From AC-38 sp033856025 (GTDB taxonomy: Bacteria; Actinomycetota; Thermoleophilia; Solirubrobacterales; Solirubrobacteraceae), in assembly GCA_033856025.1 (NCBI GenBank), contig JAWVFQ010000036.1, forward strand, positions 11,734 through 75,733: a stretch of DNA of 64,000 nucleotides, given 5' to 3'. The notes below the pieces were generated by a model that was not told where the DNA came from, searched no databases, and saw nothing but the letters and a program-made list of their open reading frames with translations. Shown piece after piece: positions 53,877 through 62,658 of the stretch; position 1 is the first letter of the stretch; the number at the start of each line of letters is the position of its first letter. The position numbers and the translations under genes are program-made.

Positions 53877-54388
53877 CGGCTCCTCAGCGCCGCCCGCGCC
53901 AGCTCGCCCGCGCCGAACCGCAGCGGCCCGACGCGGAAGCGCCCCGCCGCCCGCTCGTGCTCGCGCTGGGCCTCCGCCAGCCGCGGCAGCCGGTCCGCCG
54001 TCAGCCCCAGCGAGCGGCCCCGCCCACCCACGGCGAAGACGCAGCGGGGGTGCGCCGGGTCCCCCACGGCGCCGGTCCATACGTCGTCGAGCCCGGACAG
54101 GACCGAGCCCAGGCCCGAGGGCGTGAAGCGGAACAGGTCGCCGCCACCGGGGCGCACGTCGGCCAGCATGGGGGCCGCGAGCAGGCACAGCCCGCCTTCG
54201 GCGAGGGCGTCGGCCAGCGCGCGGCCCGCGCCCACCGGGTCCGGGCAGCCTTCCAGCCCCTCGGTCCAGACGATGGCGCCGGGGCGGGTCTCGCCGAGTG
54301 GCAGGGCACCGTCCGGGCCGGGCCGAACCACGGGCTCGGGCAGCCCGAGCGCGGCCGCCACGTCGTCCACGAACATCCGCGCGAGCAT
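53861..54388 (-). CDS. Degenerate methyltransferase-like paralogue
   Basis: The product has 175 residues from ATG 54388 (another ATG four codons in). The C-terminal half aligns with the gene at 53211: LFRFTPSGLGSVLSGLDDVW, GGRGRSLGLTADRLPRLAEA and RVGPLRFGAGELARAALRS. The N-terminal half is short and lacks motif I and the acidic SAM-binding residue; only WTEGLEGCPDPVGAGRALAD resembles the post-motif part. It is probably non-catalytic, a partner of its neighbour or a decaying duplicate. It is divergent from phosphomannomutase, 31 bases away. Confidence 0.6.
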   Translation of the reverse strand: MLARMFVDDVAAALGLPEPVVRPGPDGALPLGETRPGAIVWTEGLEGCPDPVGAGRALADALAEGGLCLLAAPMLADVRPGGGDLFRFTPSGLGSVLSGLDDVWTGAVGDPAHPRCVFAVGGRGRSLGLTADRLPRLAEAQREHERAAGRFRVGPLRFGAGELARAALRSRWPSR

Positions 54389-54419
54389 GGGCGGCCGGAA
54401 TGTAGCCGAGCGACGTAGG

Positions 54420-55802
54420 ATGGCGCCGATGCCCGCCACCCCGCCGCCGGAGATCTTCAAGGCCTACGACATCCGGGGCATCTACGGGCGCGACCTGGAC
54501 GGCGACACCGCCGAGGCCATCGGCCGCGCCTTCACACGGGTCATCAGCGACCTGTCGGGCAAGCCCGCCGGCGACCTGCGGCTGGGCCTGGGCCGCGACA
54601 TGCGCCTGTCGGCGCCGGAGATGGCGGGGCGCTACCGCGACGGGATGACCGCGGAGGGAGCCCACGTCCTGGACGTGGGGATGGTCGGCACCGAGATGCT
54701 CTACTTCCTCGTCGGCTCGCGTGACCTGGACGGCGGGCTGATGTGCACCGCGTCGCACAACCCCAAGGCCTACACCGGGGTCAAGCTGGTCGAGCGCGGC
54801 GCCATCGCGCTGTCGGGCGACCGGGGGATCCAGGACATCCGCCGTCTCATCGAGGCCGGGCTGGGCGACGCGCCGGGCGGCGGGTCGGTGGAGGAGGTCG
54901 AGATCGCGACCGAGTTCCGCGAGGCGGCCCTGCGGTTCATCGACCCGGGCGCCGTCAAGCCCCTGCGGGTCGTCGTGGACGGAGGCAACGGCATGGCCGG
55001 GCCGATGGTGGGCCCCCTGCTCGAGCACCTTGGCCTGGAGCTCGTGGAGACGTACTTCGTGCCCGACGGGGAGTTCCCCGACCACGAGCCCAACCCGCTG
55101 CTGGAGGAGAACCGCCGCTTCATCGTCGACAAGGTCGTCGCCGAGAAGGCCGACCTGGGCATCGCCTGGGACGGCGACGCCGACCGTTGCTTCTTCATCG
55201 ACGACACCGGCCGCTTCGTGGACGGCGACTTCCTCACCGCGCTGCTGGCCGACTCGATCCTGCGCAAGCAGCCCGGCTCCACGATCCTCTACGACGTGCG
55301 GGCCTCGCGCGGAGTCCCGCACACGGTGGAGCGCGCCGGTGGCACCGCCCTGATGAACCGCGTCGGCCACGCGTTCTTCAAGACCCGCATGCGCGACGAG
55401 GGCGGCGTCTTCGGCGGCGAGGTGTCGGGCCACTACTACTTCCACGACTTCTACAACGCCGATTCCGGCACCATCCCCGCGCTGCTCATCCTCGAGCTGC
55501 TCTCGGTGGAGGGCAAGGCGCTCTCGCAGCTGCTGGAGCCCTACCGCTCCAAGTACTTCATCTCCGGCGAGATCAACACCGAGGTCGCCGACCCCCAGGG
55601 CAAGATGGCCGAGATCGAGGCCAAGTACTCCGACGGCGAGATCTCGCACCTGGACGGCGTCTCGGTCGACTACCCCGACTGGCACTTCAACGTGCGGCCC
55701 TCCAACACCGAGCCGCTGCTGCGCCTCAACCTCGAGTCCCTGGTGTCGCCGCAGGACATGGAGCGCCGCCGCGACGAGGTCCTGGGCCTGATCCGGTCGT
55801 GA
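54420..55802 (+). CDS. Phosphomannomutase/phosphoglucomutase
   Basis: The product has 460 residues from ATG 54420 (or the ATG at 54429). It interconverts hexose 1- and 6-phosphates. The phosphoserine loop is GLMCTASHNPKAYTGVKLVE, the Mg loop is IAWDGDADRCFFIDDTG, the sugar-binding loop is FGGEVSGHYYFHDF and the phosphate-binding loop is VRPSNTEPLLRLNLES. All four domains are complete. The GEVSGHYYF form suggests mannose or dual specificity. It supplies mannose-1-phosphate (hence GDP-mannose) for the nearby transferases. It overlaps the MBL gene in a GTGA. Confidence 0.94.
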   Translation: MAPMPATPPPEIFKAYDIRGIYGRDLDGDTAEAIGRAFTRVISDLSGKPAGDLRLGLGRDMRLSAPEMAGRYRDGMTAEGAHVLDVGMVGTEMLYFLVGSRDLDGGLMCTASHNPKAYTGVKLVERGAIALSGDRGIQDIRRLIEAGLGDAPGGGSVEEVEIATEFREAALRFIDPGAVKPLRVVVDGGNGMAGPMVGPLLEHLGLELVETYFVPDGEFPDHEPNPLLEENRRFIVDKVVAEKADLGIAWDGDADRCFFIDDTGRFVDGDFLTALLADSILRKQPGSTILYDVRASRGVPHTVERAGGTALMNRVGHAFFKTRMRDEGGVFGGEVSGHYYFHDFYNADSGTIPALLILELLSVEGKALSQLLEPYRSKYFISGEINTEVADPQGKMAEIEAKYSDGEISHLDGVSVDYPDWHFNVRPSNTEPLLRLNLESLVSPQDMERRRDEVLGLIRS

Positions 55803-56794
55803 GCGCGTGGGCGCCGGCCGAGGCGGCCGGCATCCACCGCCTCGCCATCCCCACGCCCTTCGCGGTGGGGCGCGTCAACACCTACCTCATCGAGGACGAC
55901 CCGTTGACGCTGGTGGACTCCGGCCCCAACTCGGGCAAGGCGCTCTACGAGCTCGAGCGTGCGCTGGCCGAGCGCGGGCACGCGATCGAGGACCTCGAGC
56001 TGCTGGTGGTCACCCACCAGCACATCGACCACCTCGGCCTGCTCGACGTGCTGGCGGCGCGGTCGGGCGCCGAGGTGGCCGCCCTCGACGTGCTGGCGCC
56101 CTACGTGGAGCGCTACGGCGAGGACGCCGAGCGCGACGACGAGTTCGCCGAGGCGCTGATGCGCCGCCACGGGATCCCCGAGGACGTGCGTTACGCGCTG
56201 CGCGCGGTGTCGAGCGCGTTCCGGGCGTGGGGCTCGTCGGCGTCGGTCTCGCGTGTGCTGCACGACGGCGAGGTGCTCGAGCTGCGCGACCGCTCGCTGA
56301 CCGTGCTGCACCGGCCCGGGCACTCCCCGACCGACACCGTCTTCTGGGACGCCGAGCGCGGGCTGCTGCTGGCGGCCGACCACCTGCTCAAGCAGATCTC
56401 GTCCAACCCGCTGATCTCGCGACCCCCCGGCGCCGACCCCGACCCGGCCAATCGCCCGCAGGCGCTGGTGACCTACCTGAGGTCGCTGGCCGAGACGCGC
56501 GAGATGCCCGCCACGCTGGTCCTGCCGGGCCACGGCGAGCCGATCGAGGACCACGCCGCGCTGATCGACTCGCGCTTCGCCATGCACCGCCGCCGCGCCG
56601 AGAAGATCCACCGCCTGATCGCCGAGGAGCCGCGCAACGCCTACGAGATCGCCCAGGCGCTGTGGGGCAACGTCGCCGTGACCCAGGCCTACCTCACCCT
56701 GAGCGAGGTGCTGGGGCACGTGGACCTCTTGAGCAACGACGGGCGCGTGCGCGAGCGCGAGGACGGCGACGTCGTGCGCTTCGAGGCCGCCTAG
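55799..56794 (+). CDS. Metallo-beta-lactamase-fold hydrolase
   Basis: The product has 331 residues from GTG 55799. The zinc motif is VVTHQHIDHLGLLDVLA (H-x-H-x-D-H), then LHRPGHSPTDTVFW with the next histidine, AADHLLKQIS with the bridging aspartate, and LPGHGEPIEDH. The C-terminal winged-helix-like part (AEKIHRLIAEEPRNAYEIAQ) is shared with MBL/lactonase-type and LACTB2-like proteins. It likely hydrolyses a thioester, lactone or phosphodiester. It is coupled to phosphomannomutase but the link is unclear. Confidence 0.87.
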   Translation: MSAWAPAEAAGIHRLAIPTPFAVGRVNTYLIEDDPLTLVDSGPNSGKALYELERALAERGHAIEDLELLVVTHQHIDHLGLLDVLAARSGAEVAALDVLAPYVERYGEDAERDDEFAEALMRRHGIPEDVRYALRAVSSAFRAWGSSASVSRVLHDGEVLELRDRSLTVLHRPGHSPTDTVFWDAERGLLLAADHLLKQISSNPLISRPPGADPDPANRPQALVTYLRSLAETREMPATLVLPGHGEPIEDHAALIDSRFAMHRRRAEKIHRLIAEEPRNAYEIAQALWGNVAVTQAYLTLSEVLGHVDLLSNDGRVREREDGDVVRFEAA

Positions 56795-56803
56795 CCGTCG
56801 CCG

Positions 56804-57583
56804 TCAGAGGGCCGGCCGCGCCAGCGCCGCGGCGTGCGGGACGCCGTCGCCGCGCAGCCGGCCCGCCACGCGCCCCCGGGGCGGATGCCCGGTCCCGAAG
56901 GGGATCACGTAGGGGCGGGTGTGGCGCAGCACCTCGAACCCGGCGGAGCGCAGCATCCGCCGGTGTCCCGCGGCGTTGGGCGTCCACCACTGGCACAGGT
57001 CGCCCACGCCGTTCAGCGCGGCCAGGGGCCGGCGCGGGTGCAGGAGCGTCAAGCGCAGCGAGATCTCCTCGGCCGAGAGCAGCTCGCCGCCGCACACCGA
57101 TCGGATCGCCTCCAGCGCGCGCACGGGCTCGCGCAGGTGCAGCATCAGCGAGCCGCACACCACGACGTCGAAGGTGCCGAGCCGCTCGGGGCCGAGGTCG
57201 TACACGCTGACCTCCACCTTCTCCACCGACGAGTCCAGCGCGCGGTGGGCGGTCTCGAACCCCTCGCCCTTGGGTCCCAGGAAGCGGGCCAGGTCGCGCA
57301 TGTGGCCGGGGCCGCGGGCCACGACGTCGGCGGGCCAGTCCCACTGCGCGTGGTCGGACAGGTCCGTGGCCACCACCTCGCGCGCCCCCCGGCGCTCGAG
57401 CTCGAACGCCATGAAGCCGTCGTAGGTCCCCACGTCCAGGCAGCGCTTCCCGCGGACGTCGGGCCAGGGCAGCCGGTCGACGACGGGACGCAGGTCGAAG
57501 TGGCCGGGCGTGACCACCCCGGGCGCCAGCTCGAGCGTGTGGTACCAGTGGCGGTTGGCCGCCACCGCCTCGCGGACGTCCAC
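56804..57583 (-). CDS. DUF1698/CmoB-like methyltransferase
   Basis: The product has 259 residues from GTG 57583. It begins VDVREAVAANRHWYHTLELA, matching the CmoB/tRNA-mo5U34-type opening WYHTxxLxPG. Motif I is KRCLDVGTYDGFMAFELERR. The post-motif part has FDVVVCGSLMLHLREPVRAL and the specificity region NAAGHRRMLRSAGFEVLRHT. Despite the tRNA-enzyme family label, many members are simply uncharacterised methyltransferases near sugar genes. It starts 2 bases after the RpiB gene. Confidence 0.83.
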   Translation of the reverse strand: MDVREAVAANRHWYHTLELAPGVVTPGHFDLRPVVDRLPWPDVRGKRCLDVGTYDGFMAFELERRGAREVVATDLSDHAQWDWPADVVARGPGHMRDLARFLGPKGEGFETAHRALDSSVEKVEVSVYDLGPERLGTFDVVVCGSLMLHLREPVRALEAIRSVCGGELLSAEEISLRLTLLHPRRPLAALNGVGDLCQWWTPNAAGHRRMLRSAGFEVLRHTRPYVIPFGTGHPPRGRVAGRLRGDGVPHAAALARPAL

Positions 57584-57585
57584 CG

Positions 57586-58032
57586 CTAGCCGCGCGCTTC
57601 GATCTCCGCCAGGTGGCGCACGTTGTCGCGGTCGTCGGCCTCGTGGCTCGGCGCCGCGTCCAGCCAGGCGTCGAGGATCTCGCGCAGCAGCGCCTCCGAC
57701 GTGCCGCGCAGCGACAGCGCCAGCACGTTGGCGTCGTTCCAGCGCCGCGCGCCCGCCGCCGTGGCCGCGTCCGCGCACAGGGCCGCGCGCACGCCCGGGA
57801 CCTTGTTGGCGGCGATGGACGCGCCGGTCCCCGTCCAGCAGCACACGACCCCCTGGTCGACGCGCCCCTCGGCCACGTCGCGCGCAACCGCCTCGCTGGC
57901 CCAGGCCCAGTCGTCGCGCTCGGCATCGTGCAGGGCGCCGTGCTCGACCACCTCGTGGCCACGGTCGCGCAGCTCGCGCGCCACCGCCTCGGCGACCCCG
58001 GTTCGCTCGTCGGCTGCCACCGCTATCCGCAC
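57586..58032 (-). CDS. RpiB/LacA/LacB-family sugar-phosphate isomerase
   Basis: The product has 148 residues from GTG 58032. The Rossmann-like opening RIAVAADERTGVAEAVAREL and the block TGTGASIAANKVPGVRAALC fit the RpiB/LacAB family. The usual CGTGIG active-site signature is here CCWTGTGAS, with the extra W. RWNDANVLALSLRGTSEALL is the second conserved block. Ribose-5-phosphate isomerase is the default guess; allose- or galactose-6-phosphate is possible. It is 9 bases from the divergent flippase gene and coupled to the methyltransferase. Confidence 0.86.
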   Translation of the reverse strand: MRIAVAADERTGVAEAVARELRDRGHEVVEHGALHDAERDDWAWASEAVARDVAEGRVDQGVVCCWTGTGASIAANKVPGVRAALCADAATAAGARRWNDANVLALSLRGTSEALLREILDAWLDAAPSHEADDRDNVRHLAEIEARG

Positions 58033-58041
58033 CGATCGAGT

Positions 58042-59535
58042 ATGACAGTGGGGGTGTCGGACATCGTGGACCTCAAGGGCCTGACGCTGCGCGAGCACAC
58101 GGCCCGCGGCGCAATCGTCAACGCGGTGTTCCTGGTCGGCGTCTCGGCGCTGGGGCTGCTGCGCGGGCTGCTCGTGGCGATCTTCCTCAGCGCCGGCGAC
58201 TACGGCGTGTGGGGCATCCTGCTCGTGGGCCTGGGGACGCTGGCCTGGATCAAGCAGGTGGGGATCAGCGACAAGTACGTCCAGCAGTCCGAGGACGACC
58301 AGGAGCGGGCGTTCCAGAAGGCATTCACGCTGGAGCTGATGTTCTCCGGGCTGTTCCTGGTGGTGCTGCTGGCGGCGGTCCCGGTCCTGGCGCTGGCCTA
58401 CGACCAGCCCGAGCTCCTGGCCCCGGGCTTCGTGCTGGCCCTGATGGTGCCGGCCGCGGTGCTCCAGGTCCCGATCTGGGTGTTCTACCGGCGCATGGAC
58501 TTCGTGCGCCAGCGACTGCTCCAGACGGCCGAGCCGGTCGTGGCGTTCGCGGTGACGATCGGGCTGGCCGCGGCGGGGGCCGGCTACTGGAGCCTGGTGG
58601 CCGGCGCCGTGGCGGGCGCCTGGTCGGGCGCGGTGATCGCGCTGCTCGCATGCCCCTACCGGGTGGCGCTGCGCTACGACCGCGGGACGGCCCGGCGGTA
58701 CTTCCAGTTCTCCTGGCCCCTGTTCGCCGCGGGGCTCGGCGCGATGGTCATCGCGCAGGGGACGTTCCTGCTCGGCAACGCGGCCCTCGGGCTGGGCGGC
58801 GTGGGGGCGATCGCGCTGGCTGCCACCATCGCGCAGTTCGCCGAGCGGGTGGACGCGATCGTGACCGGGACGCTGTACCCCGCGATCTGCGCGGTGCGCG
58901 ACCGAATCGAGCTGCTGCACGAGTCCTTCGTGAAGTCCAACCGCCTCGCGCTCATGTGGGGGATGCCGTTCGGCGCCGCGGTGGCCCTGTTCGCGCCCGA
59001 CCTGATCGACTTCGGGCTGGGCGCGAAGTGGCACCCGGCCGAGCGCCTGATCCAGGTGTTCGGCGTGGCCGCGGCGCTCAACCAGATCGGCTTCAACTGG
59101 GACGCCTACTTCCGCGCCCTGGGCCGCACGCGGCCGATCGCCGTGGCGAACGGGTTCTCGGCGCTGGTGTTCCTGGCCGTGGCGGCGCCGCTGCTGTTCT
59201 CCGACGGCCTGGACGGGTTCGCCTACGGAATGCTGGCGGTGACGTTCGCCAACCTGGGGGCCCGGGCGTTCTTCCTGGCCCGTCTGTTCGAAGGCTTCGG
59301 CATGGTGCGCCACATCGCCCGCGCCGCCGCCCCGACGCTGCCGGCCGTGGCGGCGGTGCTGGCGATGCGCCTGGTGGAGAGCGATGAGCGGACGATCGAG
59401 GCGGCCCTCGCCGAGCTCGTGCTCTACGTCGCGGTGACCGCCGCGGCCACGTGGGCGCTGGAGCGCGACCTCGTCCGCGAGGCGGTCGGCTACCTGCGCC
59501 GCCGCCCCTCGGCGGGAGTCCCCGCGCGGGCATGA
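58042..59535 (+). CDS. Wzx-type polysaccharide flippase (MATE/MOP superfamily)
   Basis: The product has 497 residues from ATG 58042. Twelve to fourteen hydrophobic helices are present. The N-terminus TLREHTARGAIVNAVFLVGV leads into the first helices, followed by the recurrent FLSAGDYGVWGILLVGL, QVPIWVFYRRMDFVRQRLLQ and MVIAQGTFLLGNAALG blocks of lipopolysaccharide-exporter proteins (RfbX/Wzx). It probably flips a lipid-linked repeat unit to the outside. It fits the glycosyltransferase and sugar-phosphate transferase genes around it. Confidence 0.87.
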   Translation: MTVGVSDIVDLKGLTLREHTARGAIVNAVFLVGVSALGLLRGLLVAIFLSAGDYGVWGILLVGLGTLAWIKQVGISDKYVQQSEDDQERAFQKAFTLELMFSGLFLVVLLAAVPVLALAYDQPELLAPGFVLALMVPAAVLQVPIWVFYRRMDFVRQRLLQTAEPVVAFAVTIGLAAAGAGYWSLVAGAVAGAWSGAVIALLACPYRVALRYDRGTARRYFQFSWPLFAAGLGAMVIAQGTFLLGNAALGLGGVGAIALAATIAQFAERVDAIVTGTLYPAICAVRDRIELLHESFVKSNRLALMWGMPFGAAVALFAPDLIDFGLGAKWHPAERLIQVFGVAAALNQIGFNWDAYFRALGRTRPIAVANGFSALVFLAVAAPLLFSDGLDGFAYGMLAVTFANLGARAFFLARLFEGFGMVRHIARAAAPTLPAVAAVLAMRLVESDERTIEAALAELVLYVAVTAAATWALERDLVREAVGYLRRRPSAGVPARA

Positions 59536-59548
59536 GACGGCGGGGCGG

Positions 59549-60586
59549 GTGAGCGGGCTCGTGATGATCAACGCGCGGGCGGCGGCGCGGGAGCGGCTCG
59601 GCGGCGTGGAGCGGTGGGCGCGGGAAATGGCGGCGCGGCTGCCCGCGCTGCGCCCGGACGCCTATGTCGTGGCGCAGCCGCCGCGCGCGCTCGCCCACCG
59701 AGCCGGCCATGTCTGGGAGCAGGCGGCGCTGCCCGCGCTGGCCGCGGCGCGGCGGGCCGCGCTGGTCTACTCGCCGGCCAACCTGGCGCCGCTGGCCTGG
59801 CCGCGCAACGCCCTGCTGCTCCACGACGTGGCGGCGCTGCGCCATCCCGAGTGGTACTCCTCCGCCTACGTGCGCTGGCAGCGCCGCGTGGTGCCGGCGG
59901 CGGCGCGGCGAGCCCGCCTCCTGCTCACCGTGTCCGCGTTCGCGCGCGACGAGATCGCCGCCACGCTGGGGATCGACCCGGCGGGGATCGCCGTGGTGGC
60001 GGGCGGCGTGGACGAGCGCTTCGGGCCCGGCGCCGACGCCGAGGCGGCCACGGCGGCGCTCGGCCTGCGGCGCCCCTACGTCCTGACGCTGGCCACGCGC
60101 CACGCGCGCAAGAACCTGGGCGCGCTCGACCGGGCGGCCGGGCGGCTGGCGGCCGGCGGTGTGGACCTCGTGGCGGCCGGCGGTGAGCGCGCGTACATGG
60201 CGTCGGGCGCCGACGCGGCCGGCGTGCGAGCGCTGGGCTACGTGGACGACGACCTGCTCCCCGGCCTGTTCGCCGGCGCGCGCGCGTTCGCGTTCCCGGC
60301 CTACGACGAGGGCTTCGGGCTCCCCGTGCTCGAGGCCATGGCCGCGGGCACACCCGTCGTGGCCGCCGACTCGGGCGCCCTGCCCGAGACGGCGGGCGGC
60401 GCCGCGCGGCTGGTCGATCCCGACGACGCGGACGCGATCGCCGAGGCCGTCGTCGCCGCCGCCCTGGACCCGACCGAGCACGCCCGCCTGCGCGCCGCCG
60501 GCCTGGAGCGTGCCCGCCCGCTGACCTGGGACGGCGCCGCCCGGGAGACCGACGCGCTCCTCGCACGCGCGGCCGAAGCGGGGTAG
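59549..60586 (+). CDS. Family 4 glycosyltransferase
   Basis: The product has 345 residues from GTG 59549. The GT-B fold has NARAAARERLGGVERWAREM at the N-terminus, LTVSAFARDEIAATLGIDPA, the nucleotide-sugar site RRPYVLTLATRHARKNLGAL and the ED-type motif FPAYDEGFGLPVLEAMAAGT. It probably acts with the flippase 13 bases upstream. It is convergent with the methyltransferase at 60590, with 3 bases between the stops. Confidence 0.9.
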   Translation: MSGLVMINARAAARERLGGVERWAREMAARLPALRPDAYVVAQPPRALAHRAGHVWEQAALPALAAARRAALVYSPANLAPLAWPRNALLLHDVAALRHPEWYSSAYVRWQRRVVPAAARRARLLLTVSAFARDEIAATLGIDPAGIAVVAGGVDERFGPGADAEAATAALGLRRPYVLTLATRHARKNLGALDRAAGRLAAGGVDLVAAGGERAYMASGADAAGVRALGYVDDDLLPGLFAGARAFAFPAYDEGFGLPVLEAMAAGTPVVAADSGALPETAGGAARLVDPDDADAIAEAVVAAALDPTEHARLRAAGLERARPLTWDGAARETDALLARAAEAG

Positions 60587-60589
60587 GGC

Positions 60590-61528
60590 TCAGCCCGTCC
60601 GCTGGGCGACGCCGACCACGACCTGGCCGTGGCCGCGGGCGACCGCCACGCGCTCCATCGCGCGCAGCAGCGCCCAGCCGGCGCGGGTGGGGACCGCGGC
60701 GCCGTCGCGATCCCCAGCGCGGCGCGACAGCGGCGCCACCAGCGGGCGCCAGCGGAACTTGGCCAGGTCGGCGATCGCGTTGTCGAGGTCCTGGGGCGGG
60801 CCCACGTAGGACGCGGTCGTGACGCGGACGGGCCGTAGCCCCACGCGCTCGAACGCCGCACCCAGGGTCGCGGGCGTGAAGTGGACGACGTGCTCCAGCG
60901 GGCGCAGGCCCGACCAGTTGGAGCCGTGGTAGCGGCGGATCGAGCTGTCGAAGTTCGGCACCTCGATCGCCACCCAGCCCCCCGGCCGCGCCCAGCGGGC
61001 CAGCGAGGACAGGAACGCCCGGCTGTCGGCGATGTGCTCCAGGACGTGGAATGCGCTGACCACGTCGTGCTCGGCCTGGGGCAGCCCGGACTCCTCCAGG
61101 GTCGCGGTGCGTACGTCCAGGCCCCGCTCCTCGCGCGCCTCGCGCGAGGCGTCCTCGATGGGCTCGACCCCCTGGACGCTCCAGCCGCGCTCGCGCGCCT
61201 CCAGCAGCACCTCGCCGGTGCCGCACCCCACGTCCAGCAGCGAGCGCGCGCCCGGCGCCGCCGCCTGGATCAGGTCCAGGCGCCGCCGCGCGACGGTGCG
61301 CAGGTAGGCCTGGAAGCCCGGACCTCGCAGGTCGAGCCCGAAGTCGCCGCCCTCGCCCTTGAGGTAGCCGTCGACGTAGATCTCGTCCGGGTCGGCGGCC
61401 GACGCCGCGGACACGGTGTCGCAGGCGCGGCAGCGGCGCAGCGTCGCCCCGCCGGGAAGCGTCTCCGGGGCGAAGTCCGTGCCCCCGCAGGCGGGGCACT
61501 CGGCGATCTCGATGACCCGGGTTGCCAC
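60590..61528 (-). CDS. Zinc-ribbon SAM-dependent methyltransferase
   Basis: The product has 312 residues from GTG 61528. The N-terminal zinc ribbon is CPACGGTDF...CRACDTV. Motif I is SLLDVGCGTGEVLLEARERG, followed by VQGVEPIEDASREAREERGL, VVSAFHVLEHIADSRAFLSS and ARPGGWVAIEVPNFDSSIRR. The block NWSGLRPLEHVVHFTPATLG resembles the members used on polysaccharide intermediates. It is similar in build to the enzyme at 47720. It lies 10 bases after the GT4 at 61539. Confidence 0.88.
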   Translation of the reverse strand: MATRVIEIAECPACGGTDFAPETLPGGATLRRCRACDTVSAASAADPDEIYVDGYLKGEGGDFGLDLRGPGFQAYLRTVARRRLDLIQAAAPGARSLLDVGCGTGEVLLEARERGWSVQGVEPIEDASREAREERGLDVRTATLEESGLPQAEHDVVSAFHVLEHIADSRAFLSSLARWARPGGWVAIEVPNFDSSIRRYHGSNWSGLRPLEHVVHFTPATLGAAFERVGLRPVRVTTASYVGPPQDLDNAIADLAKFRWRPLVAPLSRRAGDRDGAAVPTRAGWALLRAMERVAVARGHGQVVVGVAQRTG

Positions 61529-61538
61529 GCGCGGCAGC

Positions 61539-62627
61539 CTAGCGGCGCTCGGCCGCCGCCCCGGCGAGGACCTCGAGCCAGCCGTCCGCGGTCCGGCTCC
61601 AGGGCATGGTCAGCGCCCGGGCCCGCCCGGCCTCGCCCAGCCGGGCGGCCAGCCCCGGGTCCTCCAGGACCCGGCGAAGCGCCGCCGCCAGTGCGGCCGG
61701 GTCCGGCGCGGACACGACGCCGGCGTCGCCCACCACCTCGGGCAGCGCGCCACGGTCGGACACCACGACCGGCGTCCCGGAGGCCATCGCCTCCAGGGCC
61801 GGCAGCCCGAACCCCTCCGCGTGGCTGGGCAGGCACAGCGCGGCCGCCGTGGCGAGGACCGCGGCCAGGTCGCCGTCGTCGGCGCCCTCCAGCGCCAGGA
61901 CCCGGCCCGGCGCGCCGGGCAGCTCGGCCAGCGCGCCCCGCCGCAACGCGTCGCTCGCCGGATCTCCCGGCGCCACGCCCGCCGCGACGACGAGCGCGTG
62001 CGGCAGCCCGTGCGCGGCCAGCGCCGTCATCGCGTCGCGCAGCGCCGGCAGGTTCTTGCGCGGCCCGACGTGCCCGACGAACAGCACGTACGGGCGCCCG
62101 CCGAGCCGTGGCAGCAGTGACGCCGCGCGCGCCGGGTCCGCCCGGCCGGGGGCGAAGCGACGTGCGTCGACGCCGTGAGCGACGGCGTGGACGCGATCCG
62201 GCTCGCCCAGCCCGCCCTCCACCAGCGTGCGCCGGGCCCACTCCGACGGCACGATCACGGCGCGGGCCCGCCGGATGGCGCGCTCGGTCGGGCCGGCCAG
62301 GCGCGCCACCAGCGCGTCGGGCAGGTGCCCGCGGGTCGCCGGGTCCAGCCAGCCCGCCTCGTGGACCTGCACGACCAGCGGGAGCGCGCCGTCCGGCGGC
62401 TCCTCGTGCCCGTCGGCCAGCCACACGTCGGGCGGGCGCAGCGGACGGCGCCCGGCGCCGTCCGCGCCCACCTGGTGCAGCCGCACCCGCGGCGCCAGCT
62501 CGCGCAGCACCGAGTGCCAGACGCGGCCGTGTCCGGTGCGCGGCGACCAGTGCTCCAGCGCGCGCGGCACGGCCACCCGCAGGCGCCCGGGCCATCGCAC
62601 TCGCCGGTGTGGCTGGACAGCGGACAC
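61539..62627 (-). CDS. Family 4 glycosyltransferase
   Basis: The product has 362 residues from GTG 62627. The GT-B fold shows VIVPSEWARRTLVEGGLGEP, the nucleotide-sugar site GGRPYVLFVGHVGPRKNLPA and SHAEGFGLPALEAMASGTPV. The N-terminal domain contains the acceptor-side VQVHEAGWLDPATRGHLPDA. It is divergent from the sugar-phosphate transferase at 62659, with which it likely works. It resembles the GT4 at 59549. Confidence 0.9.
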   Translation of the reverse strand: MSAVQPHRRVRWPGRLRVAVPRALEHWSPRTGHGRVWHSVLRELAPRVRLHQVGADGAGRRPLRPPDVWLADGHEEPPDGALPLVVQVHEAGWLDPATRGHLPDALVARLAGPTERAIRRARAVIVPSEWARRTLVEGGLGEPDRVHAVAHGVDARRFAPGRADPARAASLLPRLGGRPYVLFVGHVGPRKNLPALRDAMTALAAHGLPHALVVAAGVAPGDPASDALRRGALAELPGAPGRVLALEGADDGDLAAVLATAAALCLPSHAEGFGLPALEAMASGTPVVVSDRGALPEVVGDAGVVSAPDPAALAAALRRVLEDPGLAARLGEAGRARALTMPWSRTADGWLEVLAGAAAERR

Positions 62628-62658
62628 TTCGCTACCTAAGCTTCCGCGTCCGGCAGGG

